Assembly (NCBI GenBank): GCA_037074765.1
Contig: JBAMDO010000185.1
Span: 1-64,000, forward strand
DNA from: Mansonella perstans
Taxonomy: Eukaryota > Nematoda > Chromadorea > Rhabditida > Onchocercidae
Length of the DNA: 64,000 nucleotides
Reading direction: 5' to 3'
Of this stretch, positions 37,982-63,838 are shown piece by piece. The position numbers and the translations under genes were made by a program. The first letter of the stretch is position 1. Every line of letters begins with the position of its first letter. The notes beneath the pieces were generated by a model. It made no database searches. It saw nothing but the letters and a program-made list of their open reading frames with translations, and had not been told where the DNA came from.

Positions 37982-40824
37982 TTTCTCTTCTATTCCACGT
38001 AAAAATGTCGGAACGAAAGTGCTGTATTTGTAGTTAAATTAGAAATGCTAGAATCAGAATTTTTCGCCGCAATATTACATGAAAAAATTAATAACAAGAA
38101 TAATTAAACGCCATAGAATGTTGCATACGAGCATCATATACATTTGAATTACGTATAACTCTACATATATCTTAAACTTTTAGCACATAATTAAATTTTT
38201 TTTAGAAATACTTCCTGAAATAGATGGAAAGAGAAAATCACTTCATCAAAAGTATCTTTTAAGTTAACTCATAAAAATGAAAAGTATTATGGAGGAGACA
38301 ATTTTTACTATAGAGACTATTATTATGTAGACTAAAATTAAATCATGGAGACAATTTTTTACATCTTACCATCAATGTTCGTTCTCCATTTGTTTTATAT
38401 CAAAATTACAGTAAACTACATGATGTCGCACTTACTGATCTATTTATTTGAAACGATAATACATACGCAATGACATAAAAGTACATTTTACGTGAAGTAA
38501 TAAACTAACAAGCAACCTAATAGTTTCCGAAAATTGATTACGCTTTATAATAACAATTCCACTCTTCTTACTTTCTGAGATATTTTGACGTTAACATCAC
38601 GTTACCTCATTAGAATTGTGTTAGAGAAAAAAAGTAACGAGAAAACATAATCAAAACGTAATAGTATATGAAAATGAAAAATAAATATATTGAATGAATG
38701 CAAGTACGATCACGTATACGTACTTCTGCAAGTAACGATCACATATAAGTATCGTTGAGAGCAAGTAACGACTACGTATACGTTGAGATGAAAGCGCTGA
38801 GATGAAAGTAATGGCCATGTATATATGTATCGTTAAGATGAAAGTAACTGCCACGTATGCGTATCACTGAGACTTTTTTGGCAGACGTTACATATATACG
38901 ATAGTGAAAACATAAAAAGACATGAAACTCTTATAGTGAGGGAGAAAGAGAAAAATTAACTTCAATAATTCACCGTATTACGTGCATATTTATAACCTGA
39001 AACAAAAATGCTTAGGAAAAAGAGTACCGCAAACTAGACAAGCTAATCACGACAACTGGCAACAGGCATACATACACATCCGCCGTCTCAACTGGTCCAT
39101 TTTAAACATTCGTACACTATGTGCACGGATATTTGTATGTCTGAATACATGTTTGTGCTTATATAATATGTTTGCCTGGCTAAGTATGTGTCCATCTGTC
39201 TGTTCGTCTATTCTATGTATCTCAGAATGGTACTACAATGTCTCATTTCTCCCGCTTTCTCATTTTTTCCCCATGAATTCATAAAAAGTGTAAAATGGAG
39301 CGGAAATGGAAATCTTTGAGAAATTTGAATATCGATTTGTACAAATATCAATTATAGTACAATATGAGTGCTTTTTATTGACACGTACGTGTGATAATAT
39401 GATAATAAAAGTGATAATCCGAAAAGATAATTTTTCATTTAGCTAATTTGAATTGTAATTTGAATTTGAACACTTATGCTATGATTAGATTTTGCAAAGA
39501 AATACTATAATTTATTAAGGGAAGAAAAGAGATAAATTTCCAATAATTTAAATGAGAATAACAGTCTGTAAATTCATGCTTTAAATGATAATAATGCTAT
39601 TATGCATGCTTGAAGTGGATGGATGAGTGTTACGATACATATAGGTAATCGTAAATTCGAAATTTTAAAACTTAAATTAAAAATAAATTTAGCACTTTTT
39701 TTACATGATTGGCAAGGAATTATTCTGGTACCATTTTTCTTCAGCTATATTCATCAATGTGAAATCAAAACTGTTTGGAAGTGTTAATTGGATATCGCAG
39801 CAAACTGGATACTACTAGATGAAATCAAAAGGAACTATTGGCTAGTAGGATATGTGATAATTAGATATTAATTTGATATGCTTTTATGCTTGCTGTTAAG
39901 GTCTTATCAGGTGTAAGTTCATCATAAGTTACGATGTCTACTTTTTACAGTTAATTCTAATATGCAAATTAGTTATTTTAGGAGCAAAAAAAGGTAAAAC
40001 CAGTTATTTTACTGATGACTTGATACAAATTTAACAACTGTCATGATAGAGAAGGTAGGGATAGTCTGATATGTACTAGTAACTTATCATCACCAGTTAT
40101 CAGCATATCAAATTTTGGAATATCTGGAGCTTCGAAATGCTAAATTCCTTTTCAGTCGTTCTTTTTGATCGAATTGTGTTTGTGGTCAGAATTTGGTAGA
40201 TTAAATTGTTAATATATCCCTTGTAAGGGAAAAAGGATGGTAACGCAAAAAATCCAAAAAATGGTTAATTTTATAGAAACGTTTTGAGGTGAAAATACTT
40301 TTCATTCGAGCACACTACATAAATTACTGGGAAATTTTCTTTATTGCTCAAAGTTAATGAGGAATTATTCGCGTATCTTGAGTTCATGCCATATATAAAC
40401 AAAAAAAGATTCTTGTGAAAAATAACGCATCAAATTTTATAATTTTATATTACGTTAACAAAATAAAATAATATTGCTCTATAAATATTTGCTAACAAGG
40501 AAAAATACTACAGTTTAAATATGGGAAACGAATCTCTACTGAATTATAAATTAAAACGAAAAAAGATTTCAATAGTAAGAAATAAAAATACATACTATCA
40601 AATAATGCTGGAAAAACGAAATGATTCAAGATACTATCAAAAAATTTCAGAAATGCTTACAGTAAGCTCATTAGAGATTTCTATGCTATTATTTTCACAA
40701 ACCATATAAATAATCATACTTCAGTAGTAATTTCATTGCATGGCTAATATGCTCATTACAACTATTTTAAAGCCTACCAATCAGTACAAACATAGAATAA
40801 TATCGGAGAGGTTTTATGAAGTAT
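37982..40824. other. Intergenic between phosphofructokinase and phosphoglycerate kinase
   Basis: About 2.8 kb with no supported gene. It should contain the pgk promoter, and includes the CGTATACG-bearing repeat array at 38700-38872. Open frames at 38982-39284 and 40521-40709 (the latter from ATG) show no motif and are probably chance. Confidence 0.5.
38700..38872. repeat. Degenerate tandem repeat, five copies, about 28-43 bp apart
   Basis: Units start at 38700, 38728, 38761, 38804 and 38840 with GCAAGTAACG or GAAAGTAACG. Each then carries a C-CACGTATACGTAT-like block and usually a CGTTGAGAT end. Copies differ by substitutions and small indels. The array lies about 0.7-0.9 kb upstream of the phosphoglycerate kinase start codon, and the palindromic CGTATACG core could bind a dimeric factor; no binding is shown by sequence alone. 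Confidence 0.7.
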
Positions 40825-46268
<5,444 letters not shown>

Positions 46269-47794
46269 TTTCTAAAGTGAAAATCCAACAAAAAAAATAG
46301 AAAAAAGAAAGATGCAATACTAATTTCTCCTCTCCGCAATTTTCCGCACAAATAGGGATCAACGTTAACCATTAATACAACAAATTCATAGTATGAAAAA
46401 GTCAAAATGTTTCTTGAAGTACCACTAAAACTGTTCCATTGTTAATTATTATAAGTGGTAGAGTTTACCTGCTTCTGTGTTTCTTAGAAAATATAATTAC
46501 AGAATTACTTAACTCCTCAGCACTCAATTACCAAAATCAAAAGAATTCCAAATTACTCATCTCCAACTCCTGAGATAAAATAACTGTTCAAGAAATAATA
46601 GTATTACAGAAGAAAATGAATCAGAAAATTCGCGTAAGCCAAGTATAGAATTAATTAAAAAAACATTAGATAAATTAATCAATTATGAATATCAACTGAT
46701 AAACAAACATTTATGCATTACTTCACATAAAATTTTTATTCAATAGAACTTCATGCGGTAAATAAAGGTGAAATAGCAGAACCACTGGTTAACAAAAATC
46801 GAATTGTTTAGTTGCATATTTATTACGTGAAAATGCTCCAAAAACTGAAACTGAATGGTATCATTCAGGTAACTAAGCAACAGATTTTATTTTTTTTGAA
46901 GATTTTTGGCGAACCAGCATAAAGTGCAAAAATGATACAAAAATAACTTCAAGAATACACTTTTTTCACCTCATTTCTATCATCAGGCCATCTTTTTTCC
47001 CCTTGTAAAAATTCTGCCCATTTATTGTTACGAAAAAATACAGTACTGGTAATAACTTGACAATAACTACATCACATTTTGCTTACAGAGAATAAGCTCA
47101 TTTCAATTGTAGCTGTTTTTTTAAAGTTAACATTTTATTTATAGCTCTGGATATTTGAGGTATCAAAATGCCGAAATGTTAAGTGAAATAAGAAATGAAA
47201 TTTAGACAAAAACTTGGGAAAATTTCACTGCATGAGAATGGATTAATCCCCGTCTATGACCTCTCAGTTTCATCCCGACTTAAATACACCTAATGAACAT
47301 GACAATTTCAACAAAACCCAACATCCTTTCCTTTTATTCTACTTAAAATAGTAGGTTGCAATAGCTTAAAAAATATTTGAAACGTATAACTATTGACCAT
47401 CTAATATCAATAGAGTGCACGCTAATTAGCTGAAATCAGGGGAAAACAACAGCAGAATGTTGAAATTCAATAGAGCATATCGAATTTAATGCACAGCAAA
47501 ACAAATTTTAGAAATGTTAAAGCAACCGGATAAAAAAAGGATGGATAGATTTAGCATAACATACAAAAAACACACGCAACCAACCTCAAACATAATATTT
47601 TTTGACAGAAAAAAAACTAAAAATTGGATATTCTAGAGATCTTTTAATCCACTCGACCCGTAGTTTTTTTTCCTACCTCAGGCATTCCAATTCCTTCGAC
47701 TTTCGAATTCCAGTTCCTCCAACGATAAGCATGGCAAACTTCACTCAAAACTTTTATTTCCCAACATCGCAGGGTAATAATCTTCAGTTCATAA
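46269..47794. other. Intergenic between mrps-28 and phosphofructokinase
   Basis: About 1.5 kb, AT-rich, no supported gene. Both flanking genes are on the minus strand, so it contains the mrps-28 3' UTR and the phosphofructokinase promoter. Confidence 0.5.
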
Positions 47795-49865
47795 CTAACT
47801 AGCATTTTCAACAGATTCTTTTAACACCGATTCACCGGCAGCAATTTTCAATGGCGAAGCTTCAATCTTCTTCACTAAAACTAATGTTTTGTAGTGTAGT
47901 TTTGAGTTCTTTTTTCAACAAGCATAAACAGAGAATTACTTTTTAACTGTACTAAACTTTTTCAGAATTATTGTTCATGTTTGTAAAAAGATTCTAATTA
48001 TGAGGGAAAATATAACTATCATACGGTAAAAACATTGAACAGAACCAAAACTGCAAATGATGATACCTTCTTTTCTTATGTTTTGAAATAAAGCAGTTTT
48101 CATTGCTTCATCTGAATGCGGACGATAAAGACCGATAAGAGTTGCATCTGCTTCCAATAAAGTTAGTTCTTTGGTAGAACCCAAAAATAACTCAGAAAGT
48201 TCGGGGTCGTGCAGACGAAGAAGAACCTTCGCTCCTATCTTATAACTTCTGAAACACATAATTTTGGAGTTCCAGTCAAGTGAAAACTTTTTTCATGCGA
48301 GGGGAAAATAATGTCAAATCATATTTTATATGGTATGCAGTAAGTTATGAAGTAAAACGAAATAATGTTTTATACTAAAAGTTTGAACTACAACCTTTAT
48401 ACTAAAAGTTTGAACTACAACCAATTTCAATGGAACACTACTGTTCCTTGAAATTGGTCCGTTCAAACAATTCATTTAAATTATCACTGGAATTCCAACT
48501 ACCACATTCATGAAACTTGTAATGGGCAGCAGTTGTTTGAAAAGATATGAGTCGGAATATGTTTGGAATCTGTTTTCCAGTCGTTATCAATAAAAGATCA
48601 AGAGGAAGCAGAATCAGTTTAAACTTTATGAAAAGAAGAATTTAATATTAGAAAAAAGGAGGATTTAATTCGAAATTACTGACCAAAATGACATCTAATT
48701 TCATTTTATCTAAAATATTGATATGTATCTGAAGAATAATCAGAAATCAAAACATCGATAAAATAACTAACTCGTTTTTCATTATCGGTGCTTTACACAC
48801 AGCGTTAAATTTCAGCCCCATGTCAATATATAAATCATCCGCGATTCGGCGTACAATTTCACCTATAACAATTCGTCCTTCGAAATCAGCAAGCTGGACA
48901 AATTTCGAACGTCGAAATAATTCAGCAAAGCGTTTGCGATCCTAGAAATCGAAGATAAGATTTAAAAGTGCAATTTTTTTTTTTTTTTTTTTGCATTGCT
49001 AAAAACAGCACTTTTTTATCGCCTTCTGGGTTCTTTCGTCAACTTATCAGAAATAGAAAATTTGTTCGGATTGTTGAAAAAGAAACATCTTTTCTTTGAA
49101 AAAGCAATTTACTAATACCACATACAAACAAATTATTCCTTTAAGGTATTTCAAGAGAGTTTGAAATTTTGAAATTCACTATATCTAAAACGGGCCTTTT
49201 TTTTTTTGGAAATTTTTAAGATTATCGTTTTTTATTTAGTTAATAGAAATCGTAGCATATTTTATTATGCCATATGTTATTATCTCCGGGATTCTATGCA
49301 AGCAGTATTATAGCATTGTCGAACAACATTCGATTTCCGAGCTCTTTTACGAGATATATTCCCGAAAGAATTGAGAAATGTGTTAAAGGCACAAAAAAAA
49401 AAAAAAAAAAAAATTCTAAACATCGTACGAACCAGTTCCCGTACACTGTAAACAAGAAATACACATCAAAGGGCTGAATGCCATTTTTAAGAGAGTTCTG
49501 CAAAATGGAACAGGACTGACATGTGTGCATCAAAAATTTGTCCTTAATTTCAGAAAGTACAATTGAAAATCTACCAAAAATGAAAAATTCCTAAATACTG
49601 TACAATTAATAGCAAATAAATTAGCAAAAATTTGGCAAACAAACAGTTTCACAGTTTAAAATATGGATTTCAAAAGTAAACATACCGCTTTAATTTCATT
49701 TTCATCCATTATCCTTCCCGAGCATTGCTGTTGTTCATCAGAAGGAATTGCTGACGACGTGGAAGATACTGTTTGACTATCTGCAGTGCCACTGTTACTC
49801 CTCCAACATCCAGCTCGTTTCAATGAGTGAAAGAGTTGCAAGGAACGAATCTGAGTTGCAAACAT
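47795..49865 (-). CDS. mrps-28: Mitochondrial ribosomal protein S28
   Basis: Four exons in phase: 49686-49865, 48772-48941, 48067-48248, 47795-47874, giving 203 residues. The start (ATG at 49863-49865) lies 20 bases behind a strong acceptor TTATTTTATAG, likely a trans-splice site. The first 60 residues are rich in Ser, Gln and Arg without acidic residues at the very start (MFATQIRSLQLFHSLKRAG), a plausible mitochondrial import signal. The core follows the MRPS28 pattern: FAELFRRSKFVQL, GEIVRRIADDLYIDMGLKFNAVC, VLLRLHDPELSELFLGSTKE, LLEADATLIGLY. The protein is part of the small subunit of the mitochondrial ribosome. A C-terminal tail of about 30 residues is specific to this copy. Intron 2 holds a 27-bp tandem duplication and a hairpin. 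It is head to head with the MBLAC1-type gene. Confidence 0.9.
48369..48422. repeat. Perfect 27-bp tandem duplication
   Basis: The 27 bases at 48369-48395 (TTTATACTAAAAGTTTGAAC and seven more) are repeated without change at 48396-48422, inside intron 2 of mrps-28. Perfect identity in such AT-rich intron sequence suggests a recent event or an assembly artefact. Confidence 0.92.
48421..48457. repeat. Inverted repeat, about 15-bp stem, 6-base loop
   Basis: CCAATTTCAATGGAAC at 48421-48436 pairs with GTTCCTTGAAATTGG at 48443-48457 with a single one-base bulge; the loop is ACTACT. It directly follows the 27-bp duplication in intron 2 of mrps-28. It may be a remnant of a small inverted-repeat element or a transcript hairpin; the stem is short for a microRNA precursor. 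Confidence 0.8.
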
Positions 49866-50395
49866 CGAGCAAACACAGACCTTTTCTATAAAATAAATAT
49901 ACGAAAATGATCAAAAGTCATCAACTGTCAGTATCTAGCAACTATAATAGCCCAACTTCCCGCAATAATCAAAAACCATTATCTATTCAACAACGGAAAA
50001 AAAAAACTTCTAATAGTGACCAAAGGTCATCAACACCCATTTAACAACAAAATCTTATTCAGAAATGGCCAAAGGTCACCCACACCTGTTCAACAAAGCA
50101 ATTTTACAGCAATCTGCCTCTAAGCTCAGATTTTAAAAATGAATAGCAAAGACTCAAAATTTAACGCATCTATTCTGGACCTTATATGAAAGCGTTAAAT
50201 TTTGACAAATTGCATTAAATTTTGATAAATTTTCTACGGTGGTTGTTTTTTTTTTTGTTTTGGGCGTTGGTTGTTTTTTTTTGTTTTGATCTTTGGTTGT
50301 TTTTTTTTGTTTTAATCTTTAGTTGTTTTTTTATACCTTTCATCAAATATTTTTATTGTTTTACAAAAATTTCATACAATTCAGCGAGATATTAT
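49866..50395. promoter_or_regulatory. Head-to-head promoter with repeated AAAGGTCA units
   Basis: This 530-bp region separates the divergent starts of mrps-28 (minus) and the MBLAC1-type gene (plus). It holds a decayed repeat of about 50-bp period, with A-rich cores at 49913 (AAAAGTCA), 49971 (AAAAACCA), 50022 (AAAGGTCA) and 50071 (AAAGGTCA). Each core is followed by an ATC/CAC-rich block and mostly by a TTCAACAA-like string. AAAGGTCA matches the known half-site of nuclear hormone receptors of the HNF4/ERR type; use of the site is inference. A GTTTTTTTTTGTTTTG repeat follows at 50243-50330. Confidence 0.5.
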
Positions 50396-51775
50396 ATGAC
50401 GAACAAATACCCAAAAATTTATGTGTTGTTGAATGGTTACTGTAGACGAGCGAAAAGAAATGGTTGTTCAGAAGCATCCGGTACTGTAACATTGATTTTA
50501 ACTGAAAGGAGAAAAATCCTGGTGGATTGTGGTGATCCATGGAATGGTGCATGCATTATTCAAGGTTCGTCGTTTTTTTCCTTTTAATTGAAAATTATAT
50601 TAAAATTATAGGTTTGAAAAAACTTTACTAAAATTTAAAGATATCGAGACTCATGATTTAAAGTTGCGAATTTCGAATATTGATATTAATGATTACAGAA
50701 ATATGTTACAGCAAGTTATCGGCGTTTTTTGTGCATCAATACGATTTTAAATTTACTGGAAACATACACAGTCATTATATTTTACTTAATTTCTTATTTG
50801 ATGTAGTGATATCAAATGACAGTTGCTAATTAAGCACCACATTTTGACCAGCGATTTTCATTAATTACAAATACGTTTGAAGATTCTTACATTTTTGGAG
50901 CAATTTTGGAACTGATCAAAAGATTGAATAAATAATCATTTTATACTTTTGGGTCACGAATTTTTGCAGCACTTTCAAAATATTCGTTGAACTGTGATGA
51001 CATTACCGATCTAATAATAACTCATGGACATAGTGATCATTGTGGTAATTTATCACTTTTCCAGAAAGCTAAAATTTATATGGGTGATGATGTGGCCGAA
51101 AATGATATTTATGAAATTTGGACGGTACAGTTAATTATTCTGTTTTGTTATTCCATCAGGAAGATTTTGTCCATATTTTTTTCAACAATGACACACTCCT
51201 CACGATTAGATGATGGAAAAAGTAATGTTCCATCTTCCTTTTCTTTTTTCCTGAAATTCCCTTATATACTTTTATAAAAAATTAGTTTAGAAAAACTTTC
51301 TTTAAAATTCTAAAGGGTGGTATAATTAATTGATAGAGTGAAGGATGCTGATTTACTTAACTTAATATTATTCTATTATATTATATAGCTAAGTACTTGT
51401 ATAATTTATTATTTTGCAGGGTATTTGGACATTAGATAATTCTGTGCAAATAATGCCAACTCCTGGACATACTGATCATGATCGTAGTGTCATAGTGTTA
51501 GGCACTGAATATGGAACAGTTGCTATTGTAGGTGTGTAAGCGATTTTTGTTTTTTATGATGATGGAAGAAGAAAAATTTTATCGGAGGAAAAAAATTATT
51601 TTTCAAAAAACTTTTAGGTGATATTTTTGAAGAGGAAAATGATGATGATAGCTGGAAAGAAAACAGTAAGTATCCGGAAGAGCAACAGAAAAGCCGTGAA
51701 ATAATATTAAATAAAGCAGATTGGATTATTCCTGGACATGGTGGAATGTTTAAAAATAAATTAAAAACAATTTAA
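50396..51775 (+). CDS. MBLAC1-type metallo-beta-lactamase-fold hydrolase
   Basis: Four exons in phase: 50396-50564, 50970-51124, 51420-51531, 51618-51775, giving 197 residues. Metal ligands of the fold are all visible: THGHSDHCGN (His75, His77, Asp79, His80), PTPGHTDHD (His125), VGDIFEE (bridging Asp147) and IPGHGG (His186). The stretch with GDIFE-acidic-DSWKE and EEQQKSRE before DWIIPGHG is characteristic of MBLAC1, whose C. elegans relative is SWIP-10. Vertebrate MBLAC1 has been reported as a nuclease in histone pre-mRNA 3'-end processing, and SWIP-10 as acting in glia to protect dopamine neurons. No signal peptide is seen. The start was chosen at the ATG shortly after the acceptor-like ACAATTCAG. 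This is shorter than SWIP-10 as I recall it, so further upstream exons are possible. Confidence 0.88.
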
Positions 51776-54700
51776 CTTTTCATTCTCATATGATGACATT
51801 TTTCTAGCATTGTGTTGAAGGTTAATTTGAATGTTTGACCGGAAGCTGACTTATTGCTTCTGATAACTGACAAACTTATCTGCTATTCATGTATAAACGC
51901 ATACGTATGAACAATATAAAAAGTATTTGAATAGGTTACAGATATCACCTAAACATGTAGTAAGTAGTCAGCAGGAAAAAAAAAAAAACATTTGGCTCTT
52001 TCCAAATTTTAATTCCTGTGCAAAGTAATAACTGTTTACGCTGGTGTCATTGACAGGTTGTGCTACTGTTATTTGATTACCTTGTTTATTATTACTTTGT
52101 TTACAATCATTTCACCATTTTGCATATTAACACTTTATTATTTATTTACATTTACTATTTATTATGTATTTGAATATTCATTGTTTTGTAATTACTACTA
52201 CTAATACTGTACCATACAATATTGCATAACTCCCATATTAGTTCATTTTCAATTGATTCACTAATTATTTATCTCAATTTATAAAAAAATCTATGTATAA
52301 GCTTATTTTGATCAATTGTGCCATTAAAGTGAAAGAAATCAGCAATAAAATGCTTTAAAAAAATATGTAAATTTAAAGCTTAATGCAATCAGAGTGAGTA
52401 TGAACATGGTTGTTGTTGATGATTTTTACTTCCTTTTTCCTTTTTTTTTTTTTTTTTTTCGTTTGGTGTAAAACCGATCAATTTCACATTTAGTTGAATG
52501 CATTCTTCACCATTTTGTCCATCAAACCAATCTTTTTCCCAAGTAGCAATTTTATTTTATTAGTTTGTTTTTTGAAATTAATTAAAAAGTGTTTTTGTAT
52601 GACCGATGTTGATGCATTTCATATGTATATACATTAAAAAAAAAAGCCAAATGAACTTCTTTCATTTCTATATTATTTATAATTTTCCTTATTCAGTTGT
52701 ATTTTTTAAAATTAATTCAATTACAAATGTAAGATAGATTTCTTACACATGCCTTTCTCATTCACTCCCACTCATTCTATTTATGCAAAACTTGAACATT
52801 AGAAAATAATGTAATTCCAGATTAGATGGATAAATAGAACGTAGCTATTCGTTTAATTAAAAAACAGCAATTTTGTCTGTTGAAATATAGGTTATACTGA
52901 TCGTATAATAATTTGATTTCCTTAATTTGAATCATATAATTTGGCTTTTTTTTTTTTTTTTTTGAAAAATCTTTAGTTAGCTTACATATTGATAGAAGTT
53001 TTATTAGTGAATTATTGAGAAATAATATTGTATGAAAAAAAATTTTTGCATATATTCTTAAATGAAAAGATATGAAGGAAATTTAACAGAAATTATAATT
53101 TGGATAATGTTATGACGGGCATTTCAAGTAAATAATTTCCCACTTCGTTCTTTTTATTAAAAAGCACATAGTAAGCTTATTTGTACGATAGTAATGCTTT
53201 AAATGAGTTATTCAGTTACGGATTTCCAACTTTTTATTTGCTTCAGTTTGTTTTCCAGCTAATTTAGTGACCTTTATTTTGTGACTCATACTCTTAGCCA
53301 TTTGATATAAATTATTAAAATTTGCTTCGAGAATATCTGATCGGGATGAAATTCACTAAAGCAATTTTTTTACCATAAACTCAAATTATAGCTTCTATCT
53401 ACCTACAACAATAGCCTTACTCTTTAAATTTATACGGTAAGTACAGTAGACCTACCATTTCAGTGAAGTACAGTGAATAAATTACAGTTTGTAAGGGATA
53501 CAAATTATAGTTGTTTTCACCATGTAATAATAGGCATATATTTGAAATTTATGGTTAATGCAAATAAATTTGTACTTCAAAGTCGGCACGGTAAATGCGC
53601 AACAGTTCTGACTTGCAATGGTAAAATTCATGCGATGACGACAGGAAATGTGCTATTTCAAAGTTGATATGATAAATAGAAAAAATTTACAAAGTTTTGC
53701 AGGTAAGACAAATTATAATTGGCAACAACAGTCCTGTATTTTAAGGCTGATACGATAATAGTGCGGTTGGTAGGCCTAGCACATTTGTTTTTTGAGGAAT
53801 GGGATCAAAATGTGGCATTAGTTGATGATGGCGTGAAATTGTGCTACTAAATTTGAAATTCTTTGCTTCTGTATTTTTTAAAGAATTTTGAATTTTTAGT
53901 AGTTTAGATTGTGCTGTCTGCTACTCTCTTCTTCTATTCTTATCTTTCATTCTCTTTCTACTTATACGATAAAAGAATAGGTGTTTAGTGGTATCCTTTA
54001 GCAGGTTGGTTTATTTTTTTTTTATTTGTGGTTAAATTATTTTACAAAAGGAAAAAATGAAATATATGACTGAGAATAAGTTAAATTGAATTGAATTAAA
54101 CAGAAGTAAAATGAAAAATTTGTCTGTTATTTGTTTTTATAACTGTCCAAAAGTTAACTGTTTCCGGTACTATTTTTGATTTGTAAAGTTTTGAGTTTTT
54201 TTTTTCTGTTTGAATTTTATAAATAATGGCTTAGGCAGTTATAAATAATAAGTCTGATAATATTGCTATTAGAATAAAAAGTGTAATAATAAATAATGGC
54301 AAAATTGGAAAGCCAATGTGGAAATTGATAAAAGACAGTTGAAATTGATAAAGCATTAAGTCTGATAATATAAATTTTTAGCCGCATATTATCAAATATC
54401 CGGCTAAACGATTTATCATTGAAGGATTATGAACATTACGTCAAATATATAACGATGATTAAGTGATAGATTAGAATAGGTGATCAATTTTGATAATAAT
54501 GACTGGTAAACTAAGTAACTAGTTTTCCATGAATACTCATTCATTATTATTTTAACACTGCTAGTCCAAATAAGTGGTGATGTGAAATAAATGTTAATTT
54601 TCGACGAACTGAAGTACTTATATTGAAGCACTAATTAACTAACCAGTTAATTATCATGCTAATTAATATCTCAACGTTATTAGGTTACTAAATATCGAGG

Positions 54701-55524
54701 TTAATGACTTTACCAAAAAAGATGATTTTTGAAATTATGATGATTTAAATATGCCTCTTCACAGTACACGCAGCTATTCACTCTTCGTTTTTATTGTTTA
54801 AATAGTTGAGGAAAATAAATTATTATTCAAAAAATTCCCATAAAAAAAAAAAAAATTGGCATAAATGACATGTTGATTTGATTTGATTTCAGACATTAAT
54901 TCTGTATTTTTATTTGTTTTTTTTTTTTTTTTTTTTGCTGATTTATTAGCATTATTGATAAGTATTGTTGTGATTAAAAAATGTTTTGTTTTGTTCACAT
55001 GTTTCGTACTTTTTCCGGTCATATTTTTTTTTTTTTGAGCATTTTCTATTTACATTTTCAATTTACAATGATGCTAACTGAGCGCTAACAATAAATTTTC
55101 ATTTCTGAGGTTTTAGATCTCTTTTTTGTTTATAGTATTTTGTTTATTGTGTATATATGTAGTACTGAGTGTAGAGAATTGTGAGCTTACTGGACTTAGG
55201 ATTTTTTGTGAGACTTAGTTAAATGGTGAGAGAGAAAGATGTGCGAAAGAATGGAGAAAAGCATATAAATGTAGGAGATGATATCGTAACGTAGATAGAA
55301 ATGTCATTTTGTAAATAATTGAATTTCTATACCAACAAATGTACATGCTGGCGTTATATAATTGTAAATAATGTATCTACAGCATGAATGTAAACGTATA
55401 CATAATGCTTATTAGTATTTGTTTACGAGAATATACATAAAAAGATATATTTTATGTTTAGCAGTGTTCTTAAGAAATGCGCATATTAAATCAATAATAG
55501 AAAACAATATTTGTTTTATTGCAG
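51776..55524. other. Long intergenic region upstream of the ACK kinase
   Basis: 3.7 kb without a supported gene. Many T or A runs, a decayed repeat at 53465-53765, and AAGTCTGATAATAT repeated at 54251 and 54358. The exon carrying the kinase start begins directly after TTTTATTGCAG, so a 5' UTR exon could lie in this region, or the mRNA is trans-spliced there. Confidence 0.5.
53465..53765. repeat. Degenerate tandem repeat, period about 80 bp
   Basis: The phrase TACTTCAAAGTCGGCACGGT at about 53573 returns as TATTTCAAAGTTGATATGAT at about 53653 and TATTTTAAGGCTGATACGAT at about 53737. A second phrase, AGTTTGTAAGGGATACAAATTA near 53485, returns as AGTTTTGCAGGTAAGACAAATTA near 53693. The copies are diverged and the exact unit is uncertain; no terminal inverted repeats or open frame of interest. 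Confidence 0.45.

Positions 55525-63838
<8,314 letters not shown>

Noticed and set aside
38982..39284. 100-residue Cys-rich plus-strand frame
   Set aside because: No signal peptide, no Cys pattern of a known family, no splice partners, and it does not begin with ATG; probably chance.
48421..48457. Hairpin as a microRNA precursor
   Set aside because: The stem is only about 15 bp, too short for a typical microRNA precursor.
47795..51775. Operon joining mrps-28 with the MBLAC1-type gene
   Set aside because: They are on opposite strands and head to head, so an operon is impossible.
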